A stretch of DNA of 64,000 bases from UBA6898 sp964463135 (GTDB lineage Bacteria > Nitrospirota > Thermodesulfovibrionia > Thermodesulfovibrionales > UBA6898): assembly GCA_964463135.1 (NCBI GenBank), contig CAYXBA010000018.1, forward strand, positions 5,456-69,455, written 5' to 3'. Position numbers and translations under genes: made by a program. Positions 1 to 8,337 of the stretch are shown here, one piece after another. Below the pieces are notes generated by a model, which was not told where the DNA came from, did no database searches, and saw nothing but the letters and a program-made list of their open reading frames with translations. Numbering within the stretch: position 1 is the stretch's first letter; every line of letters starts with the position of its first letter.

Positions 1-838
1 TGTTTTCCGTAAGATCAAAGGCAAAGACAACGAGCATGCATACCAGCCAGAGGGTGTGAGGAGCGTAGATAAGACAGAGGAATAGGAACCAGAGGAGGCA
101 GGAGCAGAAGACCGTGACCTTCAGTTCGATCGATGCTGTTCCCGAGTCTGCGGTCAGGTCCCTGTTGGCAATGGAGTAAGCAGTCCAGTATTTCGATTTT
201 CTGAACGCGTTTCTGAGGGACATATCAAGATCGTAGTTGAATATATGCCTCACGAGAAGCGCATTGTCCATGATAAGCCGGTGTCCTGAACGTTTCAGCC
301 TGTGACTGAATTCCACATCTTCTATGATCGGCGCAAAATCCTCGGGAAAGCCCCCGCTCTTTTCGAATATCTGCCTGTCAATAACCATGGCATGGGCCGC
401 AATATAGTCAGGTTCCTGTTTTTTGAACTCCGAATGATTGATGAAGATCGACTGGAAAGTGCTGAAGAAGGTGTCGTCATAGGCGATGGCAGTATAGCTG
501 CCGCCGATGACAAGGTCCTGGTTCCTTTCATACGCGTTGACCGCATGCAGGATGGTATCGTCCTGAACAACGCAGTCCACATCAATAAAGAAGAGGGCAT
601 TGCCGGAGCTGTTCCGTGCTCCGGTGTTTCTGGCTTTTGAGGCGCCTTCCTGTTTTTCGAGCCGGATTAGGCGGCAGGGGAATCTGCTGATCAGATCGAT
701 TGAATTGTCGGTAGAGCAGTCATCGACAACGATCACCTCAAAGGGCTGGTGCCTGACAGAAAATAATGCCTGCAGGCAGGGCTCGATAAAGGCGCTGCCA
801 TTATGGTTCGGGATGATCACCGACAGCCGCGTACTCAT
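1..838 (-). CDS. Family 2 glycosyltransferase, 3' end outside window
   Basis: The reverse strand is open from the ATG at 838 to the window edge (279 codons, no stop), so the gene is incomplete at its C-terminus. The N-terminus LSVIIPNHNG, then VVDDCSTDNS at about residues 38-47 and the DVD metal/nucleotide-sugar motif at about 86-88 are the standard GT-A fold signatures of family 2 glycosyltransferases. The last 50 visible residues form a hydrophobic, probably membrane-anchoring stretch. It should transfer a sugar from a nucleotide donor at the cytoplasmic face of the membrane, probably for surface polysaccharide; the acceptor cannot be told. No strong ribosome binding site sits close to the ATG, but no other in-frame start is available just upstream. 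Confidence 0.88.
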   Translation of the reverse strand, partial: MSTRLSVIIPNHNGSAFIEPCLQALFSVRHQPFEVIVVDDCSTDNSIDLISRFPCRLIRLEKQEGASKARNTGARNSSGNALFFIDVDCVVQDDTILHAVNAYERNQDLVIGGSYTAIAYDDTFFSTFQSIFINHSEFKKQEPDYIAAHAMVIDRQIFEKSGGFPEDFAPIIEDVEFSHRLKRSGHRLIMDNALLVRHIFNYDLDMSLRNAFRKSKYWTAYSIANRDLTADSGTASIELKVTVFCSCLLWFLFLCLIYAPHTLWLVCMLVVFAFDLTEN

Positions 839-985
839 CGGGATATTATGTAGGAAGCCCTCCTGATATGCCAATTAAATCTTTCTCATTTTTGCTTGAG
901 AGAGCTCTCCATACGGCATTTAGATCGGCTGCGAAGAAAGGTAATTCTTTAAGCTTATAGGAATGATTTGCAATCGTTATACTTC

Positions 986-1013
986 TTGACATCCATGCAG
1001 AACGCGGTAAAAT
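986..1013 (+). promoter_or_regulatory. Candidate sigma-70 promoter for the 1.0-1.35 kb RNA unit
   Basis: TTGACA at 986-991 is followed after 16 bases by TAAAAT at 1008-1013, close to the sigma-70 consensus. No coding region starts immediately downstream, and the next plus-strand element with structure is the candidate RNA that ends in a terminator near 1350. Confidence 0.45.
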
Positions 1014-1019
1014 AAAATC

Positions 1020-1353
1020 AGAAAAAGGGTTTGCGGTACTCCGGACCGGGTTAAACCAAAGGATCAAGCAACTCGGTTAGGGAGCGGGAGTGAGATGCGG
1101 TGAGCAAGCCTCCTGCAGTGAGGAGGAAGCCTGAAGCATCTTTCGAAGCCCCCAATTAGAAACAGCTCTTGGTTTCCCGGATCTGGGGCATCGCATTAAG
1201 CATACTGGAGCCGTTGCAGGGTACGTGGTCATCCCGTGGAGGGTTGACTAAAGCTGAAAAGCCGGCGTGTCTCATGTAAAAACGCTGACCTTGGACGGCT
1301 CCATTAATAGTCAGGAAGGCCGGCGGCATGGAGCATGCCACTGGCCTTTTCTA
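1020..1353 (+). ncRNA. Candidate structured non-coding RNA, family not recognised
   Basis: The 576 bases between the glycosyltransferase start and tpiA hold no convincing ORF, but they look like a transcription unit: a promoter-like pair at 986-1013, several hairpins, and a terminator-like hairpin with a T tract at 1316-1353. Visible pairings are CCTCCT (1109-1114) with AGGAGG (1121-1126) around a six-base loop, and a perfect eight-base stem of GGAGCCGT (1207-1214) with ACGGCTCC (1295-1302) enclosing about 80 bases. I do not see the signature sequences of tmRNA, RNase P RNA or the SRP RNA. It could also be a leader of tpiA or a decayed mobile RNA. Boundaries are approximate. Confidence 0.3.
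1316..1353 (+). terminator. Terminator-like hairpin upstream of tpiA
   Basis: AAGGCC (1316-1321) pairs with GGCCTT (1343-1348), and inside it GGCAT (1325-1329) pairs with ATGCC (1335-1339). A short T-rich run follows. It separates the upstream RNA-like segment from tpiA. Confidence 0.5.
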
Positions 1354-1414
1354 TTCAGACGGCTGCCCGCATCTCCTTGACTGAAACAGGCCTATATCAT
1401 TACAATATCTGACC

Positions 1415-2161
1415 ATGAAGGACTTCATTGCAGCCAACTGGAAGATGAACAAGACGCTTGCGGGAACCCGCGAGTTTCTGCGTGATTTTATCCCTGCAGT
1501 AAAGGATGTGACTGATCTGGATATCGTGATCGCTCCGCCCTTTACCTCGCTGGCAGCAGCTGGTGAGGCCCTTAAGGGAACGAATGTCCAGCTTGCGGCC
1601 CAGGATATGTTCTGGGAAGAGAAGGGCGCTTTTACCGGAGAGATATCTCCTGCGATGCTTCTTGACGCCGGCTGCAGCCATGTCATCATCGGCCATTCCG
1701 AGAGACGTCAGTATTTTCACGAGGATGACGCAGTGATCAACAGGAAAATAAAGGCGGCAAAGAAGGCCGGCCTTGGCGTGATATTCTGCTGCGGTGAGTC
1801 TCTCGAAGAGCGTGAGGCGAACAGGACCTTTGATGTGATCGGCCGCGAGATCGATAAAGGTCTGGACGGCGTTGAAGCAGATAATCTTGTGGTAGCGTAC
1901 GAGCCCATCTGGGCCATCGGCACAGGCAAGACCGCATCGCCGGAGCAGGCCCAGGAGGTGCATGCCTTTATCAGAGAACGCCTTAAGAAGTTGTACGGCG
2001 GTGCTGCTGACGGGACCCGTATCCTCTATGGGGGAAGCGTAACGCCGGAGAACGTTGACAGCCTTATGGCATGCAGGGACGTTAACGGCGGCCTTGTCGG
2101 CGGTGCCAGTCTCAAACCTGACAGTTTTGCTAAATTAGTCCGTTATAAAAAGGAGAAGTAA
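1415..2161 (+). CDS. tpiA: Triosephosphate isomerase
   Basis: A 248-residue protein of normal family length that interconverts dihydroxyacetone phosphate and glyceraldehyde 3-phosphate in cytoplasmic glycolysis and gluconeogenesis. The N-terminal NWKMN (Lys), the catalytic-His motif IIGHSERR near residue 95, the catalytic-Glu loop YEPIWAIGTGKTA near 167 and the phosphate-binding YGGSV near the C-terminus are all present. The ATG at 1415 gives the usual start just before the first beta strand; the ribosome binding site is weak. Its stop codon overlaps the secG start by one base (TAATG), so the two are translationally coupled, an arrangement seen in many bacteria. Confidence 0.98.
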   Translation: MKDFIAANWKMNKTLAGTREFLRDFIPAVKDVTDLDIVIAPPFTSLAAAGEALKGTNVQLAAQDMFWEEKGAFTGEISPAMLLDAGCSHVIIGHSERRQYFHEDDAVINRKIKAAKKAGLGVIFCCGESLEEREANRTFDVIGREIDKGLDGVEADNLVVAYEPIWAIGTGKTASPEQAQEVHAFIRERLKKLYGGAADGTRILYGGSVTPENVDSLMACRDVNGGLVGGASLKPDSFAKLVRYKKEK

Positions 2162-2517
2162 TGTTTGCAACTTTGATCTTGATCGTACATCTTATTGTAA
2201 GTCTGTTTCTCATTGTGATCGTTCTTATTCAGGGAGGCAAGGGGTCTGAAATGGGCGCTGCCTTCGGCGGTTCCAGTCAGACGCTGTTCGGCGCGCGCGG
2301 CGCGGCGACCTTCTTCAGCAAGCTCACAACCGTTGCGGCGGTTGTGTTCATGGTCTCCTCGTTCCTTCTTGCTATAGTCCAGTCAAAGAGCGGATCGATC
2401 ATGAATGCCGTTCCTGCAGCCACGCAGCAGCAACAGAGGACCAATATCCCCCAGGGAGCTACCGGTCCTGTGCAGGGCCAGCCTGCTCAGCCTGCGCCAA
2501 CTGTCCCGTCGAAATAG
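2161..2517 (+). CDS. secG: Preprotein translocase subunit SecG
   Basis: A 118-residue membrane protein, the small non-essential partner of SecY and SecE in the Sec translocon. It has a first transmembrane helix at about residues 3-24, the cytoplasmic loop with GGKGSEMGAAFGGSSQ typical of SecG, and a second helix at about 55-77. A long Gln/Pro-rich tail follows, which is variable in the family. It starts inside the tpiA stop codon and is followed by a strong terminator, so tpiA-secG is a two-gene operon. Confidence 0.95.
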   Translation: MFATLILIVHLIVSLFLIVIVLIQGGKGSEMGAAFGGSSQTLFGARGAATFFSKLTTVAAVVFMVSSFLLAIVQSKSGSIMNAVPAATQQQQRTNIPQGATGPVQGQPAQPAPTVPSK

Positions 2518-2533
2518 TTCTTTTTCCTGTTGA

Positions 2534-2580
2534 GAAGGCATATCGGTCCGGCTGCTGCCGCGGCGGATATGCCTTTTTTA
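2534..2580 (+). terminator. Rho-independent terminator after secG
   Basis: GAAGGCATATC pairs with GGATATGCCTT across a GC-rich loop and runs into a T6 tract. It ends the tpiA-secG operon; the convergent HD-GYP gene ends inside it at 2578. Confidence 0.85.
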
Positions 2581-3837
2581 GTTCAGCCGGAAGGAAGCGT
2601 AGTCTGCGGATTCTTCTGCCTGCATCGCAAGCCTGATCGAGTTCACTTCATCGTAGTTCCTGACGAGCGTAGATACGATATCACCGTCCAGCGCATGGTT
2701 TTCTGCCATCTGCTCCAGTGTGCGGAGTGCATCGAACCGTGACATGCCCGGACGGTAAGGCCTGTCCTCTGTCAGCGCGGTAAAGACATCGGCAACAGCC
2801 ACAATGCGGGAGCCTTCGGGTATGCTCCCGGCAGATAAGCGGAACGGATAGCCCCTTCCGTCGAGACATTCATGATGCAGGGATGCCCAGGTATTGATCT
2901 CTTCAAGGTCCTTGACAGCACTGAGCGTCCAGTATGTGTCATAGGAATGCTTCTTGACGATATGCTGTTCTTCCCTTGTCAGTCGGGCCGGTTTTTCGAG
3001 GATCTCGGCCGGTACTGCCAGTTTCCCGATATCATGGAGATACCCGGCTATCCGCAGCATGCGGCACTCCTGCCTCGAAAGTCCTGTCAGCTTGCCGAGG
3101 GCCTTGGCTGTGGCTGCCACGCCACTGGAGTGCGTTGCCGTGAACCTGCTTCTGAAGTCTATGATCTTGCTGAAGAGACCTGACAGGTCGAGAAGCCGGT
3201 CCAGGTCGAGTTCGACCGTGATATGCTGCGATCGCGCGGTCAGGATGTTCGAAATAGAGGGAGATACCAGATCGAACCAGAAGCTCTCCCGCCCGGAAAT
3301 GTCGGAGAAGACGCTGACAAGCCGGGGCATGAACTTCTTCCCGGAACCGTTTCGGATCTTTTCTACGATCTGGGCCGACTGATCGAGGATCTCCTGATCC
3401 ATCTTTACCAGTGCTGCAATACGGTCGGCTATATGCAGTATGTGGCATGTAAGCGGGATAGGTTCACGGTCGAACGATTCCCCTTTCCCGTGTCTCCAGG
3501 CAAGATGATGAAAACGGACAAGCTGGGAGATGCGTGAGAATTGCGGGAATGACCTGATGAGCCGGTATCCCAATTCCGCATGGATATGCGGATGATCGAC
3601 CTCAAACTTCAGCGCATCGAGCCTGTCCTGCAGCGAGATCGCGCCGATATCGTGGAGTATGCCTGCCATCATGAGATCTTCCTGTGATTCCACAGAGAGG
3701 CCCATCTCTCTGCCTATGGTGGTGGCGACATAGGCGACCCGTTTATGATGGTCAACCACATGAGGGCTTACCAGGTCCATGGCGTTCGAGAGACACATGC
3801 TCATCTCGATCAGTGGCACATTAAATTTTCTGTTCAT
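2578..3837 (-). CDS. Tandem HD / HD-GYP domain phosphodiesterase-like protein
   Basis: A 419-residue cytoplasmic protein with two HD-superfamily domains. The first, about residues 20-160, keeps HDIG near 67. The second, about 225-400, keeps HDIGKLAVP, HHECLDGRGYP and the following DVFTAL and DRPYRPG signature of HD-GYP proteins. HD-GYP proteins hydrolyse cyclic di-GMP or related cyclic dinucleotides. The second domain looks catalytically complete; the first is shorter and may be structural. There is no receiver or membrane segment, so its input signal is unclear. It lies 23 bases downstream of the bacteriohemerythrin gene on the same strand, which suggests oxygen- or NO-linked cyclic-dinucleotide signalling (inference). 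Confidence 0.85.
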   Translation of the reverse strand: MNRKFNVPLIEMSMCLSNAMDLVSPHVVDHHKRVAYVATTIGREMGLSVESQEDLMMAGILHDIGAISLQDRLDALKFEVDHPHIHAELGYRLIRSFPQFSRISQLVRFHHLAWRHGKGESFDREPIPLTCHILHIADRIAALVKMDQEILDQSAQIVEKIRNGSGKKFMPRLVSVFSDISGRESFWFDLVSPSISNILTARSQHITVELDLDRLLDLSGLFSKIIDFRSRFTATHSSGVAATAKALGKLTGLSRQECRMLRIAGYLHDIGKLAVPAEILEKPARLTREEQHIVKKHSYDTYWTLSAVKDLEEINTWASLHHECLDGRGYPFRLSAGSIPEGSRIVAVADVFTALTEDRPYRPGMSRFDALRTLEQMAENHALDGDIVSTLVRNYDEVNSIRLAMQAEESADYASFRLN

Positions 3838-3860
3838 TTTGCTGCGTTCCCTGTTTGAGA

Positions 3861-4274
3861 TCAGGACCCCGCTGCCGATGCCTTCAGGTATTCGCCGAGG
3901 GCCTTGTCCACCTTGCGTATATGGTTCTTCAGCCAGTCCACCAGAAGATGGTTTGCGGCGAGTACGATGGTCAGTCCTGGACCCTGAGATTCGAACTGTT
4001 TTTTCAGTTTATCGAAACTTTCCATGAACTCAGTATGCTGTTTCTTGTGTTCCGGGTAAGCCGGATATCCTGTCTTGATCATATGCGTCTCTTCCGCCTT
4101 AAAATGCGATATTACATACTCTTCGAGAAAGTTGATCGTCTTTTCGACCTCAAACCGTCCCTTGCCCTCACCGCATGCATCAAGCAGATTGCCTATCCTG
4201 ACAAAAAGCTCCTGATGCTGGCTGTCAATCATCGCAACTCCTGTTGCCAAATCGTCAGTCCATAGTATTGCCAT
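3861..4274 (-). CDS. Bacteriohemerythrin
   Basis: A 137-residue non-heme di-iron O2-binding protein. The ligand pattern is visible: GVAMIDSQHQELF (first His), HFKAEE, HKKQH and NHLLVDWLKNHI with a trailing Asp. The likely start is the ATG at 4274, giving MAILWTDDLATG, because AAGGAG lies seven bases upstream; ATGs at 4280 and 4307 also exist but are badly placed for that site. Hemerythrins store or sense O2 in microaerophiles. The gene follows the cbb3 oxidase cluster and precedes an HD-GYP protein, which fits a role in oxygen delivery or sensing (inference). Confidence 0.93.
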   Translation of the reverse strand: MAILWTDDLATGVAMIDSQHQELFVRIGNLLDACGEGKGRFEVEKTINFLEEYVISHFKAEETHMIKTGYPAYPEHKKQHTEFMESFDKLKKQFESQGPGLTIVLAANHLLVDWLKNHIRKVDKALGEYLKASAAGS

Positions 4275-4424
4275 CTTCATTCTCCTTACGGTTTTTAAGG
4301 TATCCATGCAGCCAAAGGCTGCTCTTATTCGAGGCTGCGTTCACGCAGGGTAATGCTGCTCAATAAAGGGTACTGCCATCCTCTTCTATAACTATCGCAG
4401 GACATCGGGCCTGCGTCAATCTGT

Positions 4425-4610
4425 TTATTCAGGGCTGTTGCCCTGTTGCTTCCTGCCACTTTCCTGCTCGTCCTCATCATCGTCCAGCATGCGGTATTTC
4501 GGCCCCTCAGGATCGTCATACTGACCGCTTTTGACGGCCCAGATAAAGAAGAGCCATGCCCCGATGCCGAGCACCAGCGAGAGGAAGATCAGAAAGATGA
4601 GGGTCCACAT
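4425..4610 (-). CDS. ccoS: cbb3 oxidase maturation protein CcoS
   Basis: A 61-residue protein with one N-terminal transmembrane helix followed by the family signature W...GQYDDPEGPKYRMLDDD. CcoS is needed to load heme and copper cofactors into cbb3 oxidase. Its ATG overlaps the ccoI stop (TGATG), so it is translationally coupled to the copper ATPase, as in most cco/fix clusters. It is the last gene of the long minus-strand oxidase locus. Confidence 0.93.
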   Translation of the reverse strand: MWTLIFLIFLSLVLGIGAWLFFIWAVKSGQYDDPEGPKYRMLDDDEDEQESGRKQQGNSPE

Positions 4611-7069
4611 CAGGCTGCCGGTCCTTTCCGGATGCGCAGAGAATTAAGCACCACAAAGAGGGAGCTTGCTGCCATTGCCCCTGCTGCAATGATGGGGTGG
4701 AGAGTTCCGGAAACGGCAAGAGGTATCGCAATGATGTTGTAAAGGAATGCCCAGAAGATGTTCTGCCTGATCACGCGGTATGCCCGCAGAGACAGGTCCA
4801 GGAAATACGGAATGGCCGCAAGATCGCTTCTTACCAGAACAGCGTCTGCACTCTCCATCGCAATGTCCGTTCCCCTGCCCATGGCAAGTCCGACAAAGGA
4901 CTCGGTAAGGGCCGGCGCATCGTTTATGCCGTCTCCGACCATCATTATTCGTGAACCGTTCTGCTGCAGTTCTCTGATAAAGGTCCTCTTGTCAGCGGGT
5001 GACATTTCTGGCCTTGCCTCTGCGATGCCAACGGCCGAAGCTACAGCGGCGGTTGTTGTCCTATTGTCGCCGCTCACCACAAATACCGTCTTTCTCCTCG
5101 CGAGGATCTGTCTGACCGTCTCCTCTGCCTCAGTGCGGAGGCAGTCCGAAACCACAAAACCGGCCCTCAGTATGCCGTCCCATCCCATAAGTATGACCGT
5201 GTCGCCTGCATGCTCATAGGGAAGGGAAAGTTCCCGGACCAAACCGGAAAGGTCAGGCGCGATCAGGGCATGTTCCTTCATGAAGGCTTCGTTGCCGATC
5301 ACAATATGCCGGTTGTCCGCAATGCCTTCAATCCCGCGGCCTGGTATGACCCGGAAATCCCGGACAGGAAAGAGGTCTCCGTTCCATGCACTGACAATGG
5401 CCCGGCCGATGCTGTGTTCTGAAAGGTTCTCGAGCGATGCTGCCACCTTGAGGAGATAATGGTCGTCAATGTTCTTGTCAAGCGCCAGCACAGTTTTCAG
5501 AGAAGGTCTTCCTTCGGTTATCGTGCCGGTCTTGTCAAAAACGACATGATCGATCCTGCTGATATTCTCTATGACCTCCCCGCCCTTTATCAGAATGCCG
5601 CGTGACGAGGCCATGGTAGTGAAAACGAGTACTGCAAGAGGCGTTGCGAGACCAAGGCTGCAGGGGCAGGCTATTACGAGTACTGATATGCCGGTCATCA
5701 AAGCCTCGTTGAGCGTTGCGCCCTTCAGGACGTACCCGACTATGGTCATCAGGGCTATGAGCAGTATGGCGGGCACAAAATAGCCCACGACCCGGTCGGC
5801 CAATATCTGGAGGCGCGGCTTCCCGGCCTGTGCATCCTCGACTGCCCTGATGATGCCTGCCAGGACAGTCTCTTTTCCGATGCGTGTCACTTCAAAGATA
5901 AGCGTGCCGAAAAGGTTCATGCTGCCGCCGATCACTTCGGCGCCGGGATATTTTCTGACTGCCCGGGATTCACCGGTGAGGATCGCTTCATCAGCCTCGG
6001 ATTCGCCGTACACGACCCTGCCGTCAGAAGGGATGCGTTCTCCCGGCAGAACCTTTAGCAGATCTCCTTGTTTGAGAGAGCCGGCCAGTACCATGGCAGT
6101 TTCAGCGATGCTGAGGTCTTCTGCAGTCGATCCTGCTCTCTGGATCACCCTTGCTTCGCCTGGTGCAAGTTCAGAGAGTCTCTCGATCGTCTCTGATGCC
6201 CTGCCTTTGGCTGTTGACTCGATGTAACGGCCGAGCAGTATGAGCGTGATGATCATGGCAGACGTATCAAAATAGACAGTGCCTCCGATGAACATCTGAT
6301 ACACGCTGTAGATAAAGGCAGAACCTGCCCCGATGGCGATCAGCGCATCCATGGTAAAGTGCAGATGACGCAGGCCGGAGATGGTGTTGCGAATGAACGG
6401 CAGGCCTGAGTACGCAATGACCGGCAGCGTCAGCAGCATGGCTATGATCTCAAGGATGATCTTTGTCCTGGGATCAATGCCCTGAAAATAACCTGCATAG
6501 AGCGCAATGCTGTATATCATGAGCTGTGACGAAAGGAACGCTGCAGTACCGAACCGGACCAGGAGGTCGCGCGACTCTGCCTTTCGGGCAAGATACTGTT
6601 CGGATTCCCGGTATGGCCTTGGGTTGTACCCGATTGCCTGAATTCGCCTCAGGACCTTCTCCAGACCTATGCGGGCCGGGTCCCATTGGATCTTTGCCTT
6701 GTGCGTGGCAAAATTTATGCGGGCAGATTTAACCCCATCGGTGCGCAGGAGAAACTTCTCGTTCAGCCAGACACAGGAGGCACAGCGGATGCCGTCAATG
6801 AAGATATCGATCTCACGGCCCTGTTCGGTCTCCCGCACATCCTCGCCGAAGGCCTTAAGATCCAGTTCTTTCAGCGGATTGGCCGGGGTCCCGGGTGCAT
6901 CCCAATGTCTCTTGTCATAAAAATCAGCCAGGCCTTCGCTCCTGATCAGAAAATAGACCCCTCTGCAGCCGTGACAGCAAAAGACGTGCTGGCTGCCGTC
7001 AACGTCCTCGCGGATCGCGTCCCGTTCAGGGAAGGTGAGGAGACAGTGGTCACAGGTGAGCGTTGTCAT
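4610..7069 (-). CDS. ccoI: Cu-translocating P-type ATPase CcoI/FixI
   Basis: An 819-residue P1B ATPase that exports copper across the inner membrane for cbb3 oxidase CuB assembly. An N-terminal Cys-rich segment (C6-x-x-C9, CCHGC at 31-35) is characteristic of CcoI rather than plain CopA. It is followed by a heavy-metal-associated domain with CASC at 96-99, eight predicted membrane segments, TGES, the transport motif CPCS, the phosphorylation motif DKTGT and the hinge motif GDGIND. It sits one base downstream of the TauE-like gene and overlaps ccoS. All catalytic motifs look intact. Confidence 0.96.
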   Translation of the reverse strand: MTTLTCDHCLLTFPERDAIREDVDGSQHVFCCHGCRGVYFLIRSEGLADFYDKRHWDAPGTPANPLKELDLKAFGEDVRETEQGREIDIFIDGIRCASCVWLNEKFLLRTDGVKSARINFATHKAKIQWDPARIGLEKVLRRIQAIGYNPRPYRESEQYLARKAESRDLLVRFGTAAFLSSQLMIYSIALYAGYFQGIDPRTKIILEIIAMLLTLPVIAYSGLPFIRNTISGLRHLHFTMDALIAIGAGSAFIYSVYQMFIGGTVYFDTSAMIITLILLGRYIESTAKGRASETIERLSELAPGEARVIQRAGSTAEDLSIAETAMVLAGSLKQGDLLKVLPGERIPSDGRVVYGESEADEAILTGESRAVRKYPGAEVIGGSMNLFGTLIFEVTRIGKETVLAGIIRAVEDAQAGKPRLQILADRVVGYFVPAILLIALMTIVGYVLKGATLNEALMTGISVLVIACPCSLGLATPLAVLVFTTMASSRGILIKGGEVIENISRIDHVVFDKTGTITEGRPSLKTVLALDKNIDDHYLLKVAASLENLSEHSIGRAIVSAWNGDLFPVRDFRVIPGRGIEGIADNRHIVIGNEAFMKEHALIAPDLSGLVRELSLPYEHAGDTVILMGWDGILRAGFVVSDCLRTEAEETVRQILARRKTVFVVSGDNRTTTAAVASAVGIAEARPEMSPADKRTFIRELQQNGSRIMMVGDGINDAPALTESFVGLAMGRGTDIAMESADAVLVRSDLAAIPYFLDLSLRAYRVIRQNIFWAFLYNIIAIPLAVSGTLHPIIAAGAMAASSLFVVLNSLRIRKGPAA

Positions 7070-7070
7070 A

Positions 7071-7802
7071 TCAGGGATTGAAGGAGCGGTATATGAGCAC
7101 TGCTCCGATAATGATCATGAAAAGTGAAGAGATCCGGTAAAACCGTTTTCGTATCCATTCGGACTTGAGTGCTGCGATCCGGCCGATCAGGAAAAGGGCG
7201 GGCGCTGTCCCGAGGCCGAAGAGCAAAAGCATGAGCATGCCCTTGAGAAATCCCTCTGCCTGACTGTTTGCGCCTGCGCCTGCCCCGGCTGCTGCAATGT
7301 ATGCAGTATAGAGAAGGCCGCAGGGAATGAACCCCGTTGCCATGCCTATGGCATAGAAGGAACCAGAAGTATGCGTCCCGGCGATGAACGAGATCATGCG
7401 GTTCACTGCAGAGGACAACGCCGCAGTGAAACCTTTACGGGCTGACGAGCTCTCCCCGCTTCTGCTGAACGAGAACCAGCCTGTTGCCGCAAGACCCATG
7501 ATGATCATCAATATCCCGATGCCTGCCATGGTGATATTCTGGAACCGTTCTATGTTCTGCACAACGCCTGCAAAGGAACCGGTCAGGCCCATGATCCCGC
7601 CGATGATGCTGTAGGTTGTTATTCTCCCGATGTTATAAAAAAGATGGGGAAGGGAGGCGTACCACCTGGACACCGGCGATGAAGACCTGAGATTCAGCGA
7701 GTAGGTTGCAACGATCGGGCCGCACATGCCGCTGCAGTGACCGATCCCGCCGAGGAGGCCTGATCCGAACATGAGGAGATAGATCGAATCACCGGGAAAC
7801 AT
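7071..7802 (-). CDS. TauE/SafE (DsbD/UreH-like) membrane protein of the cbb3 locus
   Basis: A 243-residue polytopic membrane protein with about six helices. It carries GHCSGMCGP near the N-terminus and GFIPCGLLYTAY in the middle, the paired Cys/Pro motifs of the UreH-like and DsbD-like branch of the sulfite exporter TauE/SafE family. Members of this branch are commonly encoded between ccoH and ccoI; they are thought to move copper or reducing power for oxidase assembly, but the substrate is not established. The gene overlaps the YtkA-like gene by 14 bases and ends one base before ccoI, so it belongs to the operon. Confidence 0.85.
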   Translation of the reverse strand: MFPGDSIYLLMFGSGLLGGIGHCSGMCGPIVATYSLNLRSSSPVSRWYASLPHLFYNIGRITTYSIIGGIMGLTGSFAGVVQNIERFQNITMAGIGILMIIMGLAATGWFSFSRSGESSSARKGFTAALSSAVNRMISFIAGTHTSGSFYAIGMATGFIPCGLLYTAYIAAAGAGAGANSQAEGFLKGMLMLLLFGLGTAPALFLIGRIAALKSEWIRKRFYRISSLFMIIIGAVLIYRSFNP

Positions 7803-8337
7803 TGAAGGTATAGGAAGCCTTGCCGCCGCCGGGAAGGCTCACTTCAGCGCGCCAGAGTTTCTTGCCGCTCGGACAGCGGGGAATGATCCCCTTGCCGCTA
7901 TAGGGACCGTCAGCAGTCCTCTTCAGGATGACCTGGTTTATTCCCATGTACATGCCCGGCATCGTGAGGTCGAGAAGGACTGTCGGTGCGGTCTTTCTGC
8001 CGTCGACCGTGACCGTAAAGGCAAGTTCTTTCATGAATCTGACCGGCTTGGGCGAGATGTCGAATACGACCTGTCTGCCAGCCACAGTGCTGGTACAGGG
8101 GCCCTGATCGATAAGGCAGTCAGGTGCCTCAGACGCTCCATGGACAGGGGAATGACCACCCAACAGCAGGCCTGCGAGGATGATGATTGAGCAGAGCGCT
8201 CGCACAAGAGCAGACAGGAGAACAAGCTCGGTTCTTTGGGGATTTTTTACTTCCCCTACCTTACCCTCTCCCAACCCTCTCCCCTCAAGGGCGAGGATGT
8301 CACTGCCAAGACATATTCCGCAAATACATTTTTTCAT
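7789..8337 (-). CDS. YtkA-like exported protein with repeat-derived insert
   Basis: A 182-residue exported protein. The C-terminal half has the YtkA/FixH-like beta-sandwich pattern with DLTMPGMYMG, a Met-rich stretch that could bind copper, and a conserved-looking SGKGIIPRCPSGKKLWRAEV. The start overlaps the ccoH stop as ATGA. The N-terminus begins like a signal peptide (MKKCICGIC) and is then interrupted by residues encoded in a CCCTCTCCC-type repeat at about 8253-8293, before a second hydrophobic stretch at about 42-60. So a repeat appears to have been inserted in frame into the leader. It is probably a periplasmic copper-handling accessory of the oxidase (inference). Confidence 0.72.
   Translation of the reverse strand: MKKCICGICLGSDILALEGRGLGEGKVGEVKNPQRTELVLLSALVRALCSIIILAGLLLGGHSPVHGASEAPDCLIDQGPCTSTVAGRQVVFDISPKPVRFMKELAFTVTVDGRKTAPTVLLDLTMPGMYMGINQVILKRTADGPYSGKGIIPRCPSGKKLWRAEVSLPGGGKASYTFNVSR
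8253..8293. repeat. CCCTCTCCC-type repeat inside a coding leader
   Basis: A pyrimidine-rich run with CTTACCCTCTCCC and AACCCTCTCCCC, followed by TCAAGGG, resembles a dispersed intergenic repeat widespread in bacteria. Here it lies in frame inside the N-terminus of the YtkA-like gene. Confidence 0.5.

Noticed and set aside
846..1341. Short ORFs (73 and 61 codons, minus strand)
   Set aside because: No ribosome binding sites, no recognisable motifs, and they cross the structured RNA-like segment.
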